A DNA stretch of 64,000 nt from an uncultured Aquimarina sp. (GTDB taxonomy: Bacteria > Bacteroidota > Bacteroidia > Flavobacteriales > Flavobacteriaceae). The notes under the pieces were generated by a model. That model was not told the DNA's origin. It worked only from the letters and a program-made list of their open reading frames with translations, and did not search any database. Of this stretch, positions 8,022 to 16,643 are shown piece after piece (the first letter of the stretch is position 1; each line of letters opens with the position of its first letter). Location: contig NZ_CANMED010000005.1 of the NCBI RefSeq assembly GCF_947496855.1, positions 534,994 through 598,993 on the forward strand. Direction: 5' to 3'. The position numbers and the translations under genes are program-made.

Positions 8022-9755
8022 TCAATCTTTATTCATCTTATAGTTTAGAAATAAGCAATACCAAAAAACAAATAAATTTATCCCTGCCTGTCTTGATATG
8101 AATGATTCAAAAATAAAAAGAACCGTTATCAGCACACAATAACTCATTATAAACTTGTTATTGGCAACTTTAAAAGGATAAACCAATATAAGCAATAAAG
8201 ATAATAGCCCTATGATACCCATACCTGTTAATGTTTCCAAAAACTGATTGTGTGAGTTATATTCTCTAAACTTCAAATTTTTATCCGGTCTAATGTTTTT
8301 GAACACTTCTTTTTGAACATTACTAGAACCATGCCCAAAAACGGGCTTTTCCTTAATTGATTTAATAGACGACTCCCAAATAAAACTTCTTGCCTCATTT
8401 TTTACAAGTTGCTCAACCTTACTCTTAAGGTATTCTTTTTCATAAATCGCAACAGATGAAATCAATATAAATGATGAAATGAAAACAAAAATTAACTGTT
8501 TTTTTGAAAATTTTAAATTCTTCAGGACGATTAAAAAAACACCTGAAAAAGAAAGCAACATTGCTATTCTTGCCTTTGTGAGATAAATAAATAAGACTAA
8601 AATGATATATAATGCAAGATGTTTTATGTCTAGTTTTTTTAAGCTAAAAAAATCTGTCAAGAAAATCATAAGAATTAACCCTCCGTAATAACTCGAATGC
8701 CAAAAATAATTAAATCTTAAGGTTACAAATTCTGAAAACCCAGTCAAAATTCCCTTAGAATAATAGATATCTACTGAAGTAATTAAAAAGGCAATAGTAT
8801 AGATTGCAACGCTTATCTTGGTTGCATCCAGAATAAACTTTAGCATCTTTTCTGTAATGAACATAAAACAAAACGGCATTAACAAGATAACCAAAGTATC
8901 AACAACCCTTTCTCCTTCATTAGCAGAGAAATCAAGCATTAGAAACTTTATAACTTGAACTATAAAGAATACGAATAAAGGCCAATAGTACTTCTTTACC
9001 TCTAAAAAAATATCCTTTTTTGTATAAGTCTTCAGATGTATTAGAAATAGAAATACTCCTACACCTAAAAATAATGTTGAGCTAACAGGCCAAAACGGAA
9101 AAAGTAGCATCCAAATTATCAAAAGTATACCTCTTGCATTCTTATAAGAGAAAATCTCTTTGATCGTTAATTCGCTTCGATCCGAATAAAGGAAATAAAT
9201 AAGTATTGAAATAAAAATAAGAACGTTACCATACCATGGCAGGATACTTCTCTTTTTTACTCTTCTTATTTTATTGATTACCTCATTATTCTTTAACATC
9301 ACCCATCGATTACCATCCATTAAACTGGTAATTACCATCTCGTTATTTAATAGCTGTGCCTTGGCCCCAACACTATTATAATCTACTAGTTTATGAGGAT
9401 CATCAATAATCTTAGTTTTTCGATCATTCGAAATCTTAATTTCATTAATTGTAAATGCCTGATCTTTTACTCCTATCCATGCAATTGCCGCATACTCTAT
9501 ATCTATATTTTCGGGAATATTTACTATAATTGATCTAGATTTGCCCGCCAACTTCTTTCTGGGAGAGAGTACTCTCTTCTCATTAAAAAATTCCTTGTAA
9601 ACAATCCAATAATCGGTAGGTTCTTGGCTAGATATATCTATCTCGATACTACCTTGAACAAACTCTTTGTCATAAATAAAAAAATATGACAACATATTGA
9701 TAAAAAAAACAATAACTAAGCTGGTCAAAATATGTAATCTATAAGATTCTCTCAT
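8022..9755 (-). CDS. O-antigen ligase/polymerase-family membrane protein with an extra N-terminal periplasmic domain
   Basis: A 577-residue protein. Residues ~8-28 form a first helix. Residues ~30-170 are a soluble, probably periplasmic beta-rich domain with no helix. About ten membrane helices follow. The ligase signature is present late: KPVFGHGSSNV then YNSHNQFLETLTGMGIIGLLSLL, with the catalytic-type histidine in SHNQ. The membrane part is a standard Wzy_C/O-antigen ligase. The N-terminal domain is an addition that could bind the acceptor or glycan. It lies 35 bp before the TagA-like gene and 11 bp after the acetyltransferase gene. Of the ligase-like proteins here this one has the best SHNQ motif, so it is my best candidate for the true ligase. 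Confidence 0.82.
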   Translation of the reverse strand: MRESYRLHILTSLVIVFFINMLSYFFIYDKEFVQGSIEIDISSQEPTDYWIVYKEFFNEKRVLSPRKKLAGKSRSIIVNIPENIDIEYAAIAWIGVKDQAFTINEIKISNDRKTKIIDDPHKLVDYNSVGAKAQLLNNEMVITSLMDGNRWVMLKNNEVINKIRRVKKRSILPWYGNVLIFISILIYFLYSDRSELTIKEIFSYKNARGILLIIWMLLFPFWPVSSTLFLGVGVFLFLIHLKTYTKKDIFLEVKKYYWPLFVFFIVQVIKFLMLDFSANEGERVVDTLVILLMPFCFMFITEKMLKFILDATKISVAIYTIAFLITSVDIYYSKGILTGFSEFVTLRFNYFWHSSYYGGLILMIFLTDFFSLKKLDIKHLALYIILVLFIYLTKARIAMLLSFSGVFLIVLKNLKFSKKQLIFVFISSFILISSVAIYEKEYLKSKVEQLVKNEARSFIWESSIKSIKEKPVFGHGSSNVQKEVFKNIRPDKNLKFREYNSHNQFLETLTGMGIIGLLSLLLILVYPFKVANNKFIMSYCVLITVLFIFESFISRQAGINLFVFWYCLFLNYKMNKD

Positions 9756-9766
9756 CCCTACCAGTA

Positions 9767-10282
9767 TTACTTTCGTTCTTTTATAAGTCTTGCCGGAACA
9801 CCACCAACTATAGTATAACTATTAACATCTTTGGTCACCACAGAATTTGCTCCAACTATTGCCCCTTTTTTTATAGTAACCCCTGGTAAAATAACTACCC
9901 CTTTTCCAATCCATACATCATCTTCAATTACAACTTCTTTGGTTATTGAAGTTCCGCATGTAACCATGGGTACATTTATATCATCATAGACATGAGTGTT
10001 GCTATACACCGATACGTTGGGTGCTATCATGACATAATTTCCAATACTAACTTCTCCCTGTAGAAAGACATTCTCATTGATTCTAACATATTTTCCGAAT
10101 CGCACGTTTTTTGCATTAGAGAGATATACGTTATATTCGAACTTGGAGTTTTTATCGAAGGGCATTAATCTTAAAACCTTTGAAACATACCACATTCTTA
10201 TCCTATTTGAAAACTTTATCAGTCTGGAATGAGGCAACTTTGATACCAATAGATAATATATTATTAGCTTTATTTTATGCAT
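9767..10282 (-). CDS. Hexapeptide-repeat O-acetyltransferase (LbH, serine/maltose acetyltransferase-like)
   Basis: A 171-residue left-handed beta-helix acyltransferase. Hexapeptide repeats run from about residue 68 to 165 (for example [33 protein letters not shown]). They are followed by the SNTHVYDD loop holding the catalytic-type histidine and the closing coils [33 protein letters not shown] and PARLIKE. It probably O-acetylates a sugar of the repeat unit using acetyl-CoA. Its start overlaps the end of the Wzy-like gene by 8 bp and the ligase gene starts 11 bp after its stop. Confidence 0.9.
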   Translation of the reverse strand: MHKIKLIIYYLLVSKLPHSRLIKFSNRIRMWYVSKVLRLMPFDKNSKFEYNVYLSNAKNVRFGKYVRINENVFLQGEVSIGNYVMIAPNVSVYSNTHVYDDINVPMVTCGTSITKEVVIEDDVWIGKGVVILPGVTIKKGAIVGANSVVTKDVNSYTIVGGVPARLIKERK

Positions 10283-11507
10283 TTTTTGTTGATCTTAACA
10301 AATTAATATTTCCACACATTGCCCCTAAAAGGCCGGCAACCATAAATCCAAACGAATTAACCAAAACCGGTGTAAAAAAGCTAATTAACAATACATAAAA
10401 TACAATATATCTTTTTATATATGTGTTAAACGCATTAGGGATGTTTGGTTTACATCTATAGATTAAGTAAAAAAAACAGACAAACAATAGTATCCCAATT
10501 CCAATTTCTGTTGTAAAAGTGAATAAAAAAGCATCATAAATGGGTCCTCTCCTCCCTGTACTTTTATACCCTAACATTTCGGGACCTACATTGTACTTCC
10601 TATAAATATGATCCAGTTCCAGAGACATTTTGGATCCAAAAGTTCCCACTCCGGTACCAAATGGAAAATTATCCGACAAAATGGTATAAGAATAGTCGAC
10701 AATTTTCCAACGTACATACTTCGAACTCAAGGCTACTTTATTTGCGGTACTGAAAAAAACCTGATAATAAACAAATAGCCCAAGTAGTACTGTACTAAAA
10801 GTTATTGCTCTTCTAATCCATAAATAAATTTTACTTCTACCTGGGTAGGGGAAAAATATCAAGAATAGAAACGTAAGAAAAACTTCTTTTCTCGAAAAAG
10901 ACAAAATACAAATTATTACAGACATAACTAGCAATGCCTTAGCTTTTCTAGTAATCTTGTTTTCTAACCCATAGTAATAATAATGCCAGAGAAACAGGTA
11001 TATCGCAGTGAAATTTGCCAGACTTGGTCCGGAACCAAAAAAAGAAACCAAATAAAATCTTCCAATCCCTCTATCAAAATGTTTAAGTGCCATAAACTCC
11101 CTGAAAAAATCAGATAAAAACAATTCTACAAAAGCTAATAGAATTACGAACACTAAAACTTTATCAGCAACTAATTTTAAATCAGTAATTATTTTTGCTT
11201 TCTCTTCCTGAAGAAAGGAAAAAAAATAAAAAAAATAAAAAAAGAACTGAGAATACATTAGTATTTGCACATAGCTCAAAAAATAATTATTCTTTACCAA
11301 GGAGAGAAATGCCATATAAAGAATAATTGTAATAGGCACAAAAAAGAAAGTAGATATCCTATTTCTTTTTACTATTCTCAATAGAAACAGCAGGAGAACA
11401 AACAAACTCAATAATTCATTATAAATATCAAATGCCATCCCAAATTTCTGGGTCATCTTATTTAAAAATGGCTGGATTATTAACAGTATAAATATTAGTC
11501 TGTGCAC
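10275..11507 (-). CDS. Wzy-like O-antigen polymerase
   Basis: A 410-residue membrane protein with ten or more predicted helices and a large periplasmic loop. The loop contains [17 protein letters not shown] and, after it, [20 protein letters not shown], the 'G.GVGTF...(D/E).G..G' arrangement of Wzy/O-antigen polymerases. It would join lipid-linked repeat units in the periplasm. The start is immediately after the stop of the unknown GT-B-like gene (no spacer), and the end overlaps the acetyltransferase start by 8 bp. With the flippase at 12843-14288 it forms a Wzx/Wzy pair separate from the pair at 4686-5936 and 1351-2631. Confidence 0.78.
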   Translation of the reverse strand: MHRLIFILLIIQPFLNKMTQKFGMAFDIYNELLSLFVLLLFLLRIVKRNRISTFFFVPITIILYMAFLSLVKNNYFLSYVQILMYSQFFFYFFYFFSFLQEEKAKIITDLKLVADKVLVFVILLAFVELFLSDFFREFMALKHFDRGIGRFYLVSFFGSGPSLANFTAIYLFLWHYYYYGLENKITRKAKALLVMSVIICILSFSRKEVFLTFLFLIFFPYPGRSKIYLWIRRAITFSTVLLGLFVYYQVFFSTANKVALSSKYVRWKIVDYSYTILSDNFPFGTGVGTFGSKMSLELDHIYRKYNVGPEMLGYKSTGRRGPIYDAFLFTFTTEIGIGILLFVCFFYLIYRCKPNIPNAFNTYIKRYIVFYVLLISFFTPVLVNSFGFMVAGLLGAMCGNINLLRSTKNA

Positions 11508-12839
11508 TTATATACTTAATTTCAGATTCTCTAAGTTTTCTAGATAATTTCTAATAAAATAACCATTATATTCTTTAGAAATTTGATGTTCTTCAATATT
11601 TAACTCATCGCTATCATTGATAACTAAAGCATTCAATTTCTTTACATCAAAATACTTTTCAGAAAGTCCATCTATATTAAAAAAAATGGTTTTTACATCA
11701 AAATACATTGCCTCAATAGCTGTGGTAGAATATATAGTAATATTATAATCACTATATTTTAAAACTTGATAAATATTATACTTTGGTAACAAAAAGATGT
11801 TTTCATCAATTATTTCCTTATAACTTTTTCCAGAATATTTAGGCCTTAGAATATATAAGTGGTTTTTATTGTTTCTTGCTTGTTTTGCCACCCAAGTCAA
11901 AAGTTCTTCCTCGTGTACACCTTGCAGCGTAACACAAAAAACTGCTTCAAACTTTTCTTTATACCCGTTTAATTCGACGTCTGAATAATTCTTATAAATC
12001 TCATCCAAATAAAAACTTCCAACTGGGATCAATTCACTCTTTTTAAATATAAAATGATCATGTAAATTATCTTTCTCTTCGTTCCCAAAAGTTAGCATAA
12101 AATCGGGGTATGACTCTTTTGGTAATTGACCATGATAATTATAAAACTGATGATTTTTTCCTATAAAACCATGTTGTGCTTCATAAACCAATACATTATT
12201 ATTTTTTGCAGCAGTCACGATTGGAACTTTAGTATAGTTACAAATAATGAATATTGCTTTGGGTCTGATAAACCTGAATAAAAAATCATAAAACCTATAT
12301 TCACCATAAAATCGTTTTAAATCTTTTTTATGATCAAAAGTAAGGTCATAGTCCTTTTTTATCTTTAATAGTTCCTCTTCATTTTCAAGATCAACGGTGA
12401 CGAAAAATGAATAAATTATAGATAATAGTTTGAAAGATAAATCTGAAATAATATTTAAAGAATGAGATTGTTTGGAATTATAGTGTTTGTGAATTGCCCA
12501 TTCTACAAAACAACTTTTTTTCTGACCTACCTTATCTGCAATACCGTCAAAAAAAACATCGTAATATTTTCCGTTTATCAAAGATCTCTTGTCTGCATTA
12601 TTGAAAAAAAGAAAATCATATCTTCTTAACATAAACAATTTATAAAACCCTCTGAAGAAATTTCTAATAAGCTGAAACTTGTTCCTAACTCTTAGTTTTG
12701 CACTATAATTATACTTTTTCTTATAAATATCATAGAAAATCTTATGTCGTAAGAAAGGCCAAACTCTTAGAGAATTAAAGGTGATGTCTGAAACATCATA
12801 TTCAGATTCAATAGTATTAAGTTCATTAGTTTGCGACAT
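11508..12839 (-). CDS. Uncharacterised GT-B-like surface-carbohydrate protein
   Basis: A 443-residue soluble protein without signal peptide. I do not recognise a named family. The C-terminal half reads like a GT-B glycosyltransferase of the capsule/CDP-glycerol type. VYEAQHGFIGKNHQFY contains the 'QHG' motif found in several capsule and Kdo transferases. LRPKYSG follows a Rossmann strand. IYSTTAIEAMYFDVKTIFFN resembles the donor-binding 'S.SS..EA...G.P' loop. The N-terminal ~190 residues are basic and aromatic. Position between Wzx and Wzy genes, with 3 bp and 0 bp spacing, supports a role in repeat-unit synthesis. The function remains a guess. Confidence 0.6.
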   Translation of the reverse strand: MSQTNELNTIESEYDVSDITFNSLRVWPFLRHKIFYDIYKKKYNYSAKLRVRNKFQLIRNFFRGFYKLFMLRRYDFLFFNNADKRSLINGKYYDVFFDGIADKVGQKKSCFVEWAIHKHYNSKQSHSLNIISDLSFKLLSIIYSFFVTVDLENEEELLKIKKDYDLTFDHKKDLKRFYGEYRFYDFLFRFIRPKAIFIICNYTKVPIVTAAKNNNVLVYEAQHGFIGKNHQFYNYHGQLPKESYPDFMLTFGNEEKDNLHDHFIFKKSELIPVGSFYLDEIYKNYSDVELNGYKEKFEAVFCVTLQGVHEEELLTWVAKQARNNKNHLYILRPKYSGKSYKEIIDENIFLLPKYNIYQVLKYSDYNITIYSTTAIEAMYFDVKTIFFNIDGLSEKYFDVKKLNALVINDSDELNIEEHQISKEYNGYFIRNYLENLENLKLSI

Positions 12840-12842
12840 TCT

Positions 12843-14288
12843 TTATGAGACTTTTCTAAAATTTAAAAATTGTTTAATCCTTTTGTAATTAATAATAATT
12901 AAGGGTGCAACAAAAATAAACAAAACTGAAGTCTTTCCGAGTATCGAAACCCAAACATTAAAATCTTCTATTTTGGGTTGTACCAAATAGACAAGTAAGC
13001 TCAACAAGCTCCCAGCTATAAATACCAAAGATATCTTTACTATGTTGTAAGGTATAGCATAGAATCGTTGACTTACATAATACGCTAATGTACAAAACAG
13101 CAGTTTGGAGGAAAGACTTGCTAATCCAGCACCAATAAATCCATATCTCGGAATCAACATATAATTTACACCAATATTAACCAATGCGCCAAACAAGGAC
13201 AATAGGGGTAATATCTTTGTTTTATCAAGAAAAAAAACGTTACTAAAACAAAAATAAAACCCATTAACTACGAAGGCCAATGCGATCAGAGGGACCACTT
13301 GCCACGATGTTGGGTACTTATTTTTAGAAATTATAAATATTACCTCGGGAGCCAACCAACTTACTACAATTGCACAAAAAACATAAAAAAAAACAATTTT
13401 CTCTGCCGTATCTGCTAAACGTTGTTTGCTCTTTTCATTCATTTTAACCTGTTCAAAGAACCATGGACTATAGGCAGAATTCACACCAAGAGTAATCATA
13501 TTTACCAATTTCCCAATTTGCGATCCAATATCAAAAACAGCAACCATTTCAAGAGTTGTAAGAGCATTTAATATAATTCTATCAGCCAAATTCATTGCCC
13601 AGGAAAACAAGTTATGTGGCAATATTGGGAGAGCATATTTAAGAACTTTTCTTAAAATTGAAAAATCCAATGAATAGCTTATTTCTTTACTAAACTTTAT
13701 TAAAGTAATTACCATCATCAAAAAATTAGCCGTCGCAAGTGACAATAGCACTCCTTCAGACTGCATCTTAAAAATGATGACAAAAACTAGCGTTAAGGAA
13801 ATTAAAACCGAAAAATAGAGAAAGTCCAATCCAGCTGAAACGGATGCCTTTTGTTTCGCCTTTAGATACGATTGATAATAAAAATAGGCTGGCTGAAAAA
13901 ATACGCTTAAAAATGCCAAAAACAGATATGGATAAAATTCAATATCCTTGAAAAAAACCTGAATAAGAAGGTCCTTTGCCAGAAATAGAAATGAGGTAAG
14001 CACCAATGCGAATATAAGTAAGAAACTAAAACTGGTTCCTAACAGTTTTCTTAAATATTGTTCTTCTTCTTTATGTTTATAATAATAAAATGACGTAGAT
14101 CCCCGCAAAGAAAGTCCCGCAATAAGCACAAAAAAGGGAACTGCGGCCATCAAAATACTTAAAACACCATATTGATCTTTAGAGAGATATATCGTATATA
14201 ATGGAAGTAAAAAAAAACCCAGACCACGTTGCAGCAACGTAAATAGGGTGTATATAAGTGAGTTCTTTAGTAGTTTTTCTCTAGCCAT
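12843..14288 (-). CDS. wzx: Polysaccharide repeat-unit flippase (Wzx/PST family), copy 2
   Basis: A 481-residue membrane protein with about fourteen hydrophobic helices. It opens with LKNSLIYTLFTLLQRGLGFFLLPLY, the classical Wzx/polysaccharide-biosynthesis start. It carries YGVLSILMA, the central ALPILPHNLFSWAMNLADR and a C-terminal FIGAGLASLSSKLLF. It should flip undecaprenyl-linked glycan units. It is longer than the first flippase (416 residues) and clearly distinct from it. It lies directly after the YhcH/nonulosonate genes, which suggests, without proof, that it exports the nonulosonate-containing unit. Confidence 0.88.
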   Translation of the reverse strand: MAREKLLKNSLIYTLFTLLQRGLGFFLLPLYTIYLSKDQYGVLSILMAAVPFFVLIAGLSLRGSTSFYYYKHKEEEQYLRKLLGTSFSFLLIFALVLTSFLFLAKDLLIQVFFKDIEFYPYLFLAFLSVFFQPAYFYYQSYLKAKQKASVSAGLDFLYFSVLISLTLVFVIIFKMQSEGVLLSLATANFLMMVITLIKFSKEISYSLDFSILRKVLKYALPILPHNLFSWAMNLADRIILNALTTLEMVAVFDIGSQIGKLVNMITLGVNSAYSPWFFEQVKMNEKSKQRLADTAEKIVFFYVFCAIVVSWLAPEVIFIISKNKYPTSWQVVPLIALAFVVNGFYFCFSNVFFLDKTKILPLLSLFGALVNIGVNYMLIPRYGFIGAGLASLSSKLLFCTLAYYVSQRFYAIPYNIVKISLVFIAGSLLSLLVYLVQPKIEDFNVWVSILGKTSVLFIFVAPLIIINYKRIKQFLNFRKVS

Positions 14289-14300
14289 TAAACAGATATT

Positions 14301-14753
14301 CTAGATCATCGCTTTAACCACAATTTTTCTAACCGCACCAACTTTGTTCTTTACATGAATTGCTGGTTGATGAACATCATTGGGTCCTAAAATAATAAAA
14401 TCATTTTCTCGCAATATAAACTTTCCGCCATCACCTTTAAACAACTGATAATCATCTTTTTGAACGTACTCGGTAACAGAGGTCATCTCTAAAATATTTG
14501 CTAGTGCAATTTTTTCTATTCCTTTTGCTACAAATTGAATGTCAAAATATTTTCTGTGAGCTTCCCATTTGTCCTCATATTCTTCATGAGTTTCATAATC
14601 AAAAACCAAAGCAAAAACACGTTCTCCATCTATCTCATGTCTTCCTGTTTCTAAAGTTTCAAAATTTGTACTTTTTAAAAATTGAAGTGCTTTATCAATA
14701 TTTTCAGATATACCTTCATAAAAACTGGCATTGTTTATTGTATCTAGTATCAT
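14301..14753 (-). CDS. YhcH/YjgK/YiaL (NanQ-like) family protein, probable sugar anomerase
   Basis: A 150-residue cupin-fold protein of the YhcH/EbgC family. Landmarks are GRHEIDGERVFALVFDYET, the metal-site segment EAHRKYFDIQFVAKG (conserved E, H, D, Q), and DYQLFKGDGGKFILRENDFIILGPNDVHQPAIHV with a late His pair. Characterised members such as NanQ open or mutarotate N-acetylneuraminate. Here it is co-transcribed with a NeuB-like synthase and a cytidylyltransferase (4-bp overlap). A role in presenting the right anomer of a nonulosonic acid for CMP activation fits. Family certain, substrate inferred. Confidence 0.88.
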   Translation of the reverse strand: MILDTINNASFYEGISENIDKALQFLKSTNFETLETGRHEIDGERVFALVFDYETHEEYEDKWEAHRKYFDIQFVAKGIEKIALANILEMTSVTEYVQKDDYQLFKGDGGKFILRENDFIILGPNDVHQPAIHVKNKVGAVRKIVVKAMI

Positions 14754-15583
14754 AGTTTTAAGTGTAAATGATTCTCCCCTGCATTTAAAGAAATACCGTA
14801 CTTTTTGGCATAGTTTATTCCTTTTTCTTTATTATTATCAAACGTATTATTTATTTCTTCCATCAATTTAGGTTCTAAACTGCTTTGAACCATTTTGGAA
14901 TTACTTATGTCCACGATTTTATCTTTAAACAATTTAGAAATTTCAAAAATGCTTGGATTATACATTTGGGGAAAATTATTAAATAGTGATATAAACAGCT
15001 GATAATCTCTCAGGTAATCACAAGTAAGTCTTACGTCTGGGTCAAAAAGGTCAGATTCTATAGTGTAATGTCCTATTTTGAAAAAGTCTGGTCTGTTCAC
15101 AAATGGCCCCCAAATTTCGGTGTCAGAATATTTTTTCATTTCTGCCGCTACCTCTAATGCCTCTGTTCTCATAAAATATGGAGCTATCCCGATAGGTAAG
15201 CCTGAAGTGATAATGAAGTCCGAAGGCGTTTTCTTATACCAATCAACCATCGTGTTTGCTATATAATAAGAATGTAATGGATTATCTGCTGTTATGCTCA
15301 CAAACGCATCAAAACCATAGTATTTTGCTGCCGCCAAAAGCCTTTCCATCACGTCATCTTCAGAACCTGCGTAAAACTTAATTTTATGACTAAGCGCATA
15401 CTCATACAGCGGTGCATCCTGTGGATTAGTTGATGTACATAATACAACATCATCTATATTCTGAACTAACTTACATCGTTCGATTACGTGATCCAGCACA
15501 TTACGCCCATTTAATGGTAGTACGATCTTTTGCTTTAATCTACTACTTTTTAATCTTGCTGTTATAAAATAACCTATTTTCAT
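14750..15583 (-). CDS. SpsF-like cytidylyltransferase (probable CMP-nonulosonate or CDP-sugar synthetase)
   Basis: A 277-residue nucleotidyltransferase. The N-terminus IGYFITARLKSSRLKQKIVLPLNGRNVLDHVIERC is broken into the KDO/NeuA-type pattern (an 'R..S.RL..K' phosphate loop). VVLCTST, FYAGSEDDVMERLLAAAKYYGFDAFVSITADNPL follow, with an acidic metal site near SITADNP. This is the SpsF/cytidylyltransferase family seen beside NeuB-like genes. It would activate the acid made by the neighbouring synthase with CTP. It overlaps the NeuB-like gene by 4 bp upstream and the YhcH gene by 4 bp downstream. No separate classical NeuA/LegF is visible in the window. Confidence 0.82.
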   Translation of the reverse strand: MKIGYFITARLKSSRLKQKIVLPLNGRNVLDHVIERCKLVQNIDDVVLCTSTNPQDAPLYEYALSHKIKFYAGSEDDVMERLLAAAKYYGFDAFVSITADNPLHSYYIANTMVDWYKKTPSDFIITSGLPIGIAPYFMRTEALEVAAEMKKYSDTEIWGPFVNRPDFFKIGHYTIESDLFDPDVRLTCDYLRDYQLFISLFNNFPQMYNPSIFEISKLFKDKIVDISNSKMVQSSLEPKLMEEINNTFDNNKEKGINYAKKYGISLNAGENHLHLKL

Positions 15584-16641
15584 TTATTCGCTTTAAATTG
15601 ATCACTGTTTTCTTTCCTAAATTCATACTCTACATTTGAAAAATCTATAAAATCATCCATTTCAATATCCTTATTAACGGTTAATCCAATCAATCTAGGA
15701 AAGAAACTTTGAAGCATATATGTACTTTCATTAGTTCTTTTAAAGCTCACATTTTCGAGAGAAATCACCTCTCCTTTTTTAATTTTCGTTTTTGCAACGA
15801 TCGCCTTTTTCATGGGTCCAGTATTACCATAACTTAATTCGGCATCTGACATTGCCAATGTTCCATCCCCAAGTGAAATATTTGCCACATCCATCATTTC
15901 TCTAATATTGGCTAATTGTTCTAAGGTTACTGCTGCTTGTGCATCAATTCTTTTTTCACCAAAAGCATGTGTAAAATGTTTTTCACACACGTTAATGCCC
16001 AATGGCATCCCCAATGTGGACACATACTCATTTAAAGGGTTTGAGGGATCCGTATGATCCGCATATCCTACAGGGAGATCAAATAAATCCTTTAATTTCA
16101 GCATCTTATTAAGGTTGATTTCTTCATATCTAGTCGGATAATTCTGAAAACCATACATTAAGAAAATATCTTCTTGTCCTAAATTATTCAGTGTAGTTAT
16201 TGCGTAATAAATCTCATCGATAGAAGATCCTCCAACTCCCAAAATTACAGTTCCTTTAAACTTAGATGCCTTCTCCAGTAAAAAATAATCATTGAGCCCC
16301 GTAGCATGCAACTCTATTGCAATTATGTTTTTATCAGAATTTTCAATCGCAAAATCAACAGAATCAGGGTCATTACATAACAAAATGGTATCTAATCCTT
16401 TTTGGTTGGTATACGAAAGAACGTCTAGCCATTGTTCCTTTGTTAAAAGCCAATTTTTCAAAATATCATAGGCCTCGTGTTTTTTAACAAAGTACTCATC
16501 TAAATCCAATAAAAGATGAAATTTTATAGCATCAATTTTGGTGTTTTTACCGTGATCTACTAATGTCTTTAAAAAAGGAATATCCCCTTCATGATGAAAA
16601 GCCGTTTCACCAATAAGATAAGGCTGATTTTTTTCTATCAT
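15580..16641 (-). CDS. Divergent NeuB-family nonulosonic acid synthase with SAF domain
   Basis: A 353-residue homologue of N-acetylneuraminate synthase, which condenses phosphoenolpyruvate with a six-carbon amino sugar. The barrel shows YLIGETAFHHEGD in place of the usual IAEIG.NH.G, DAIKFHLL in place of VKFQ, GYADHT and the catalytic CEKHFTH. A C-terminal SAF/antifreeze-like domain begins near residue 275 (AIVAKTKIKKGEVISLENVSFKR). It is clearly diverged from the orthodox LegI at 20518-21525, so it may use another substrate. It is coupled by a 4-bp overlap to the cytidylyltransferase and lies 2 bp after the ptmE-like gene. Confidence 0.85.
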   Translation of the reverse strand: MIEKNQPYLIGETAFHHEGDIPFLKTLVDHGKNTKIDAIKFHLLLDLDEYFVKKHEAYDILKNWLLTKEQWLDVLSYTNQKGLDTILLCNDPDSVDFAIENSDKNIIAIELHATGLNDYFLLEKASKFKGTVILGVGGSSIDEIYYAITTLNNLGQEDIFLMYGFQNYPTRYEEINLNKMLKLKDLFDLPVGYADHTDPSNPLNEYVSTLGMPLGINVCEKHFTHAFGEKRIDAQAAVTLEQLANIREMMDVANISLGDGTLAMSDAELSYGNTGPMKKAIVAKTKIKKGEVISLENVSFKRTNESTYMLQSFFPRLIGLTVNKDIEMDDFIDFSNVEYEFRKENSDQFKANK

Positions 16642-16643
16642 TT

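Noticed and set aside
15580..16641. Reading the second NeuB-like gene as a pseudogene of legI
   Set aside because: The frame is intact over the full family length, the catalytic EKHFT and SAF domain are kept, and it is tightly coupled to its neighbours.
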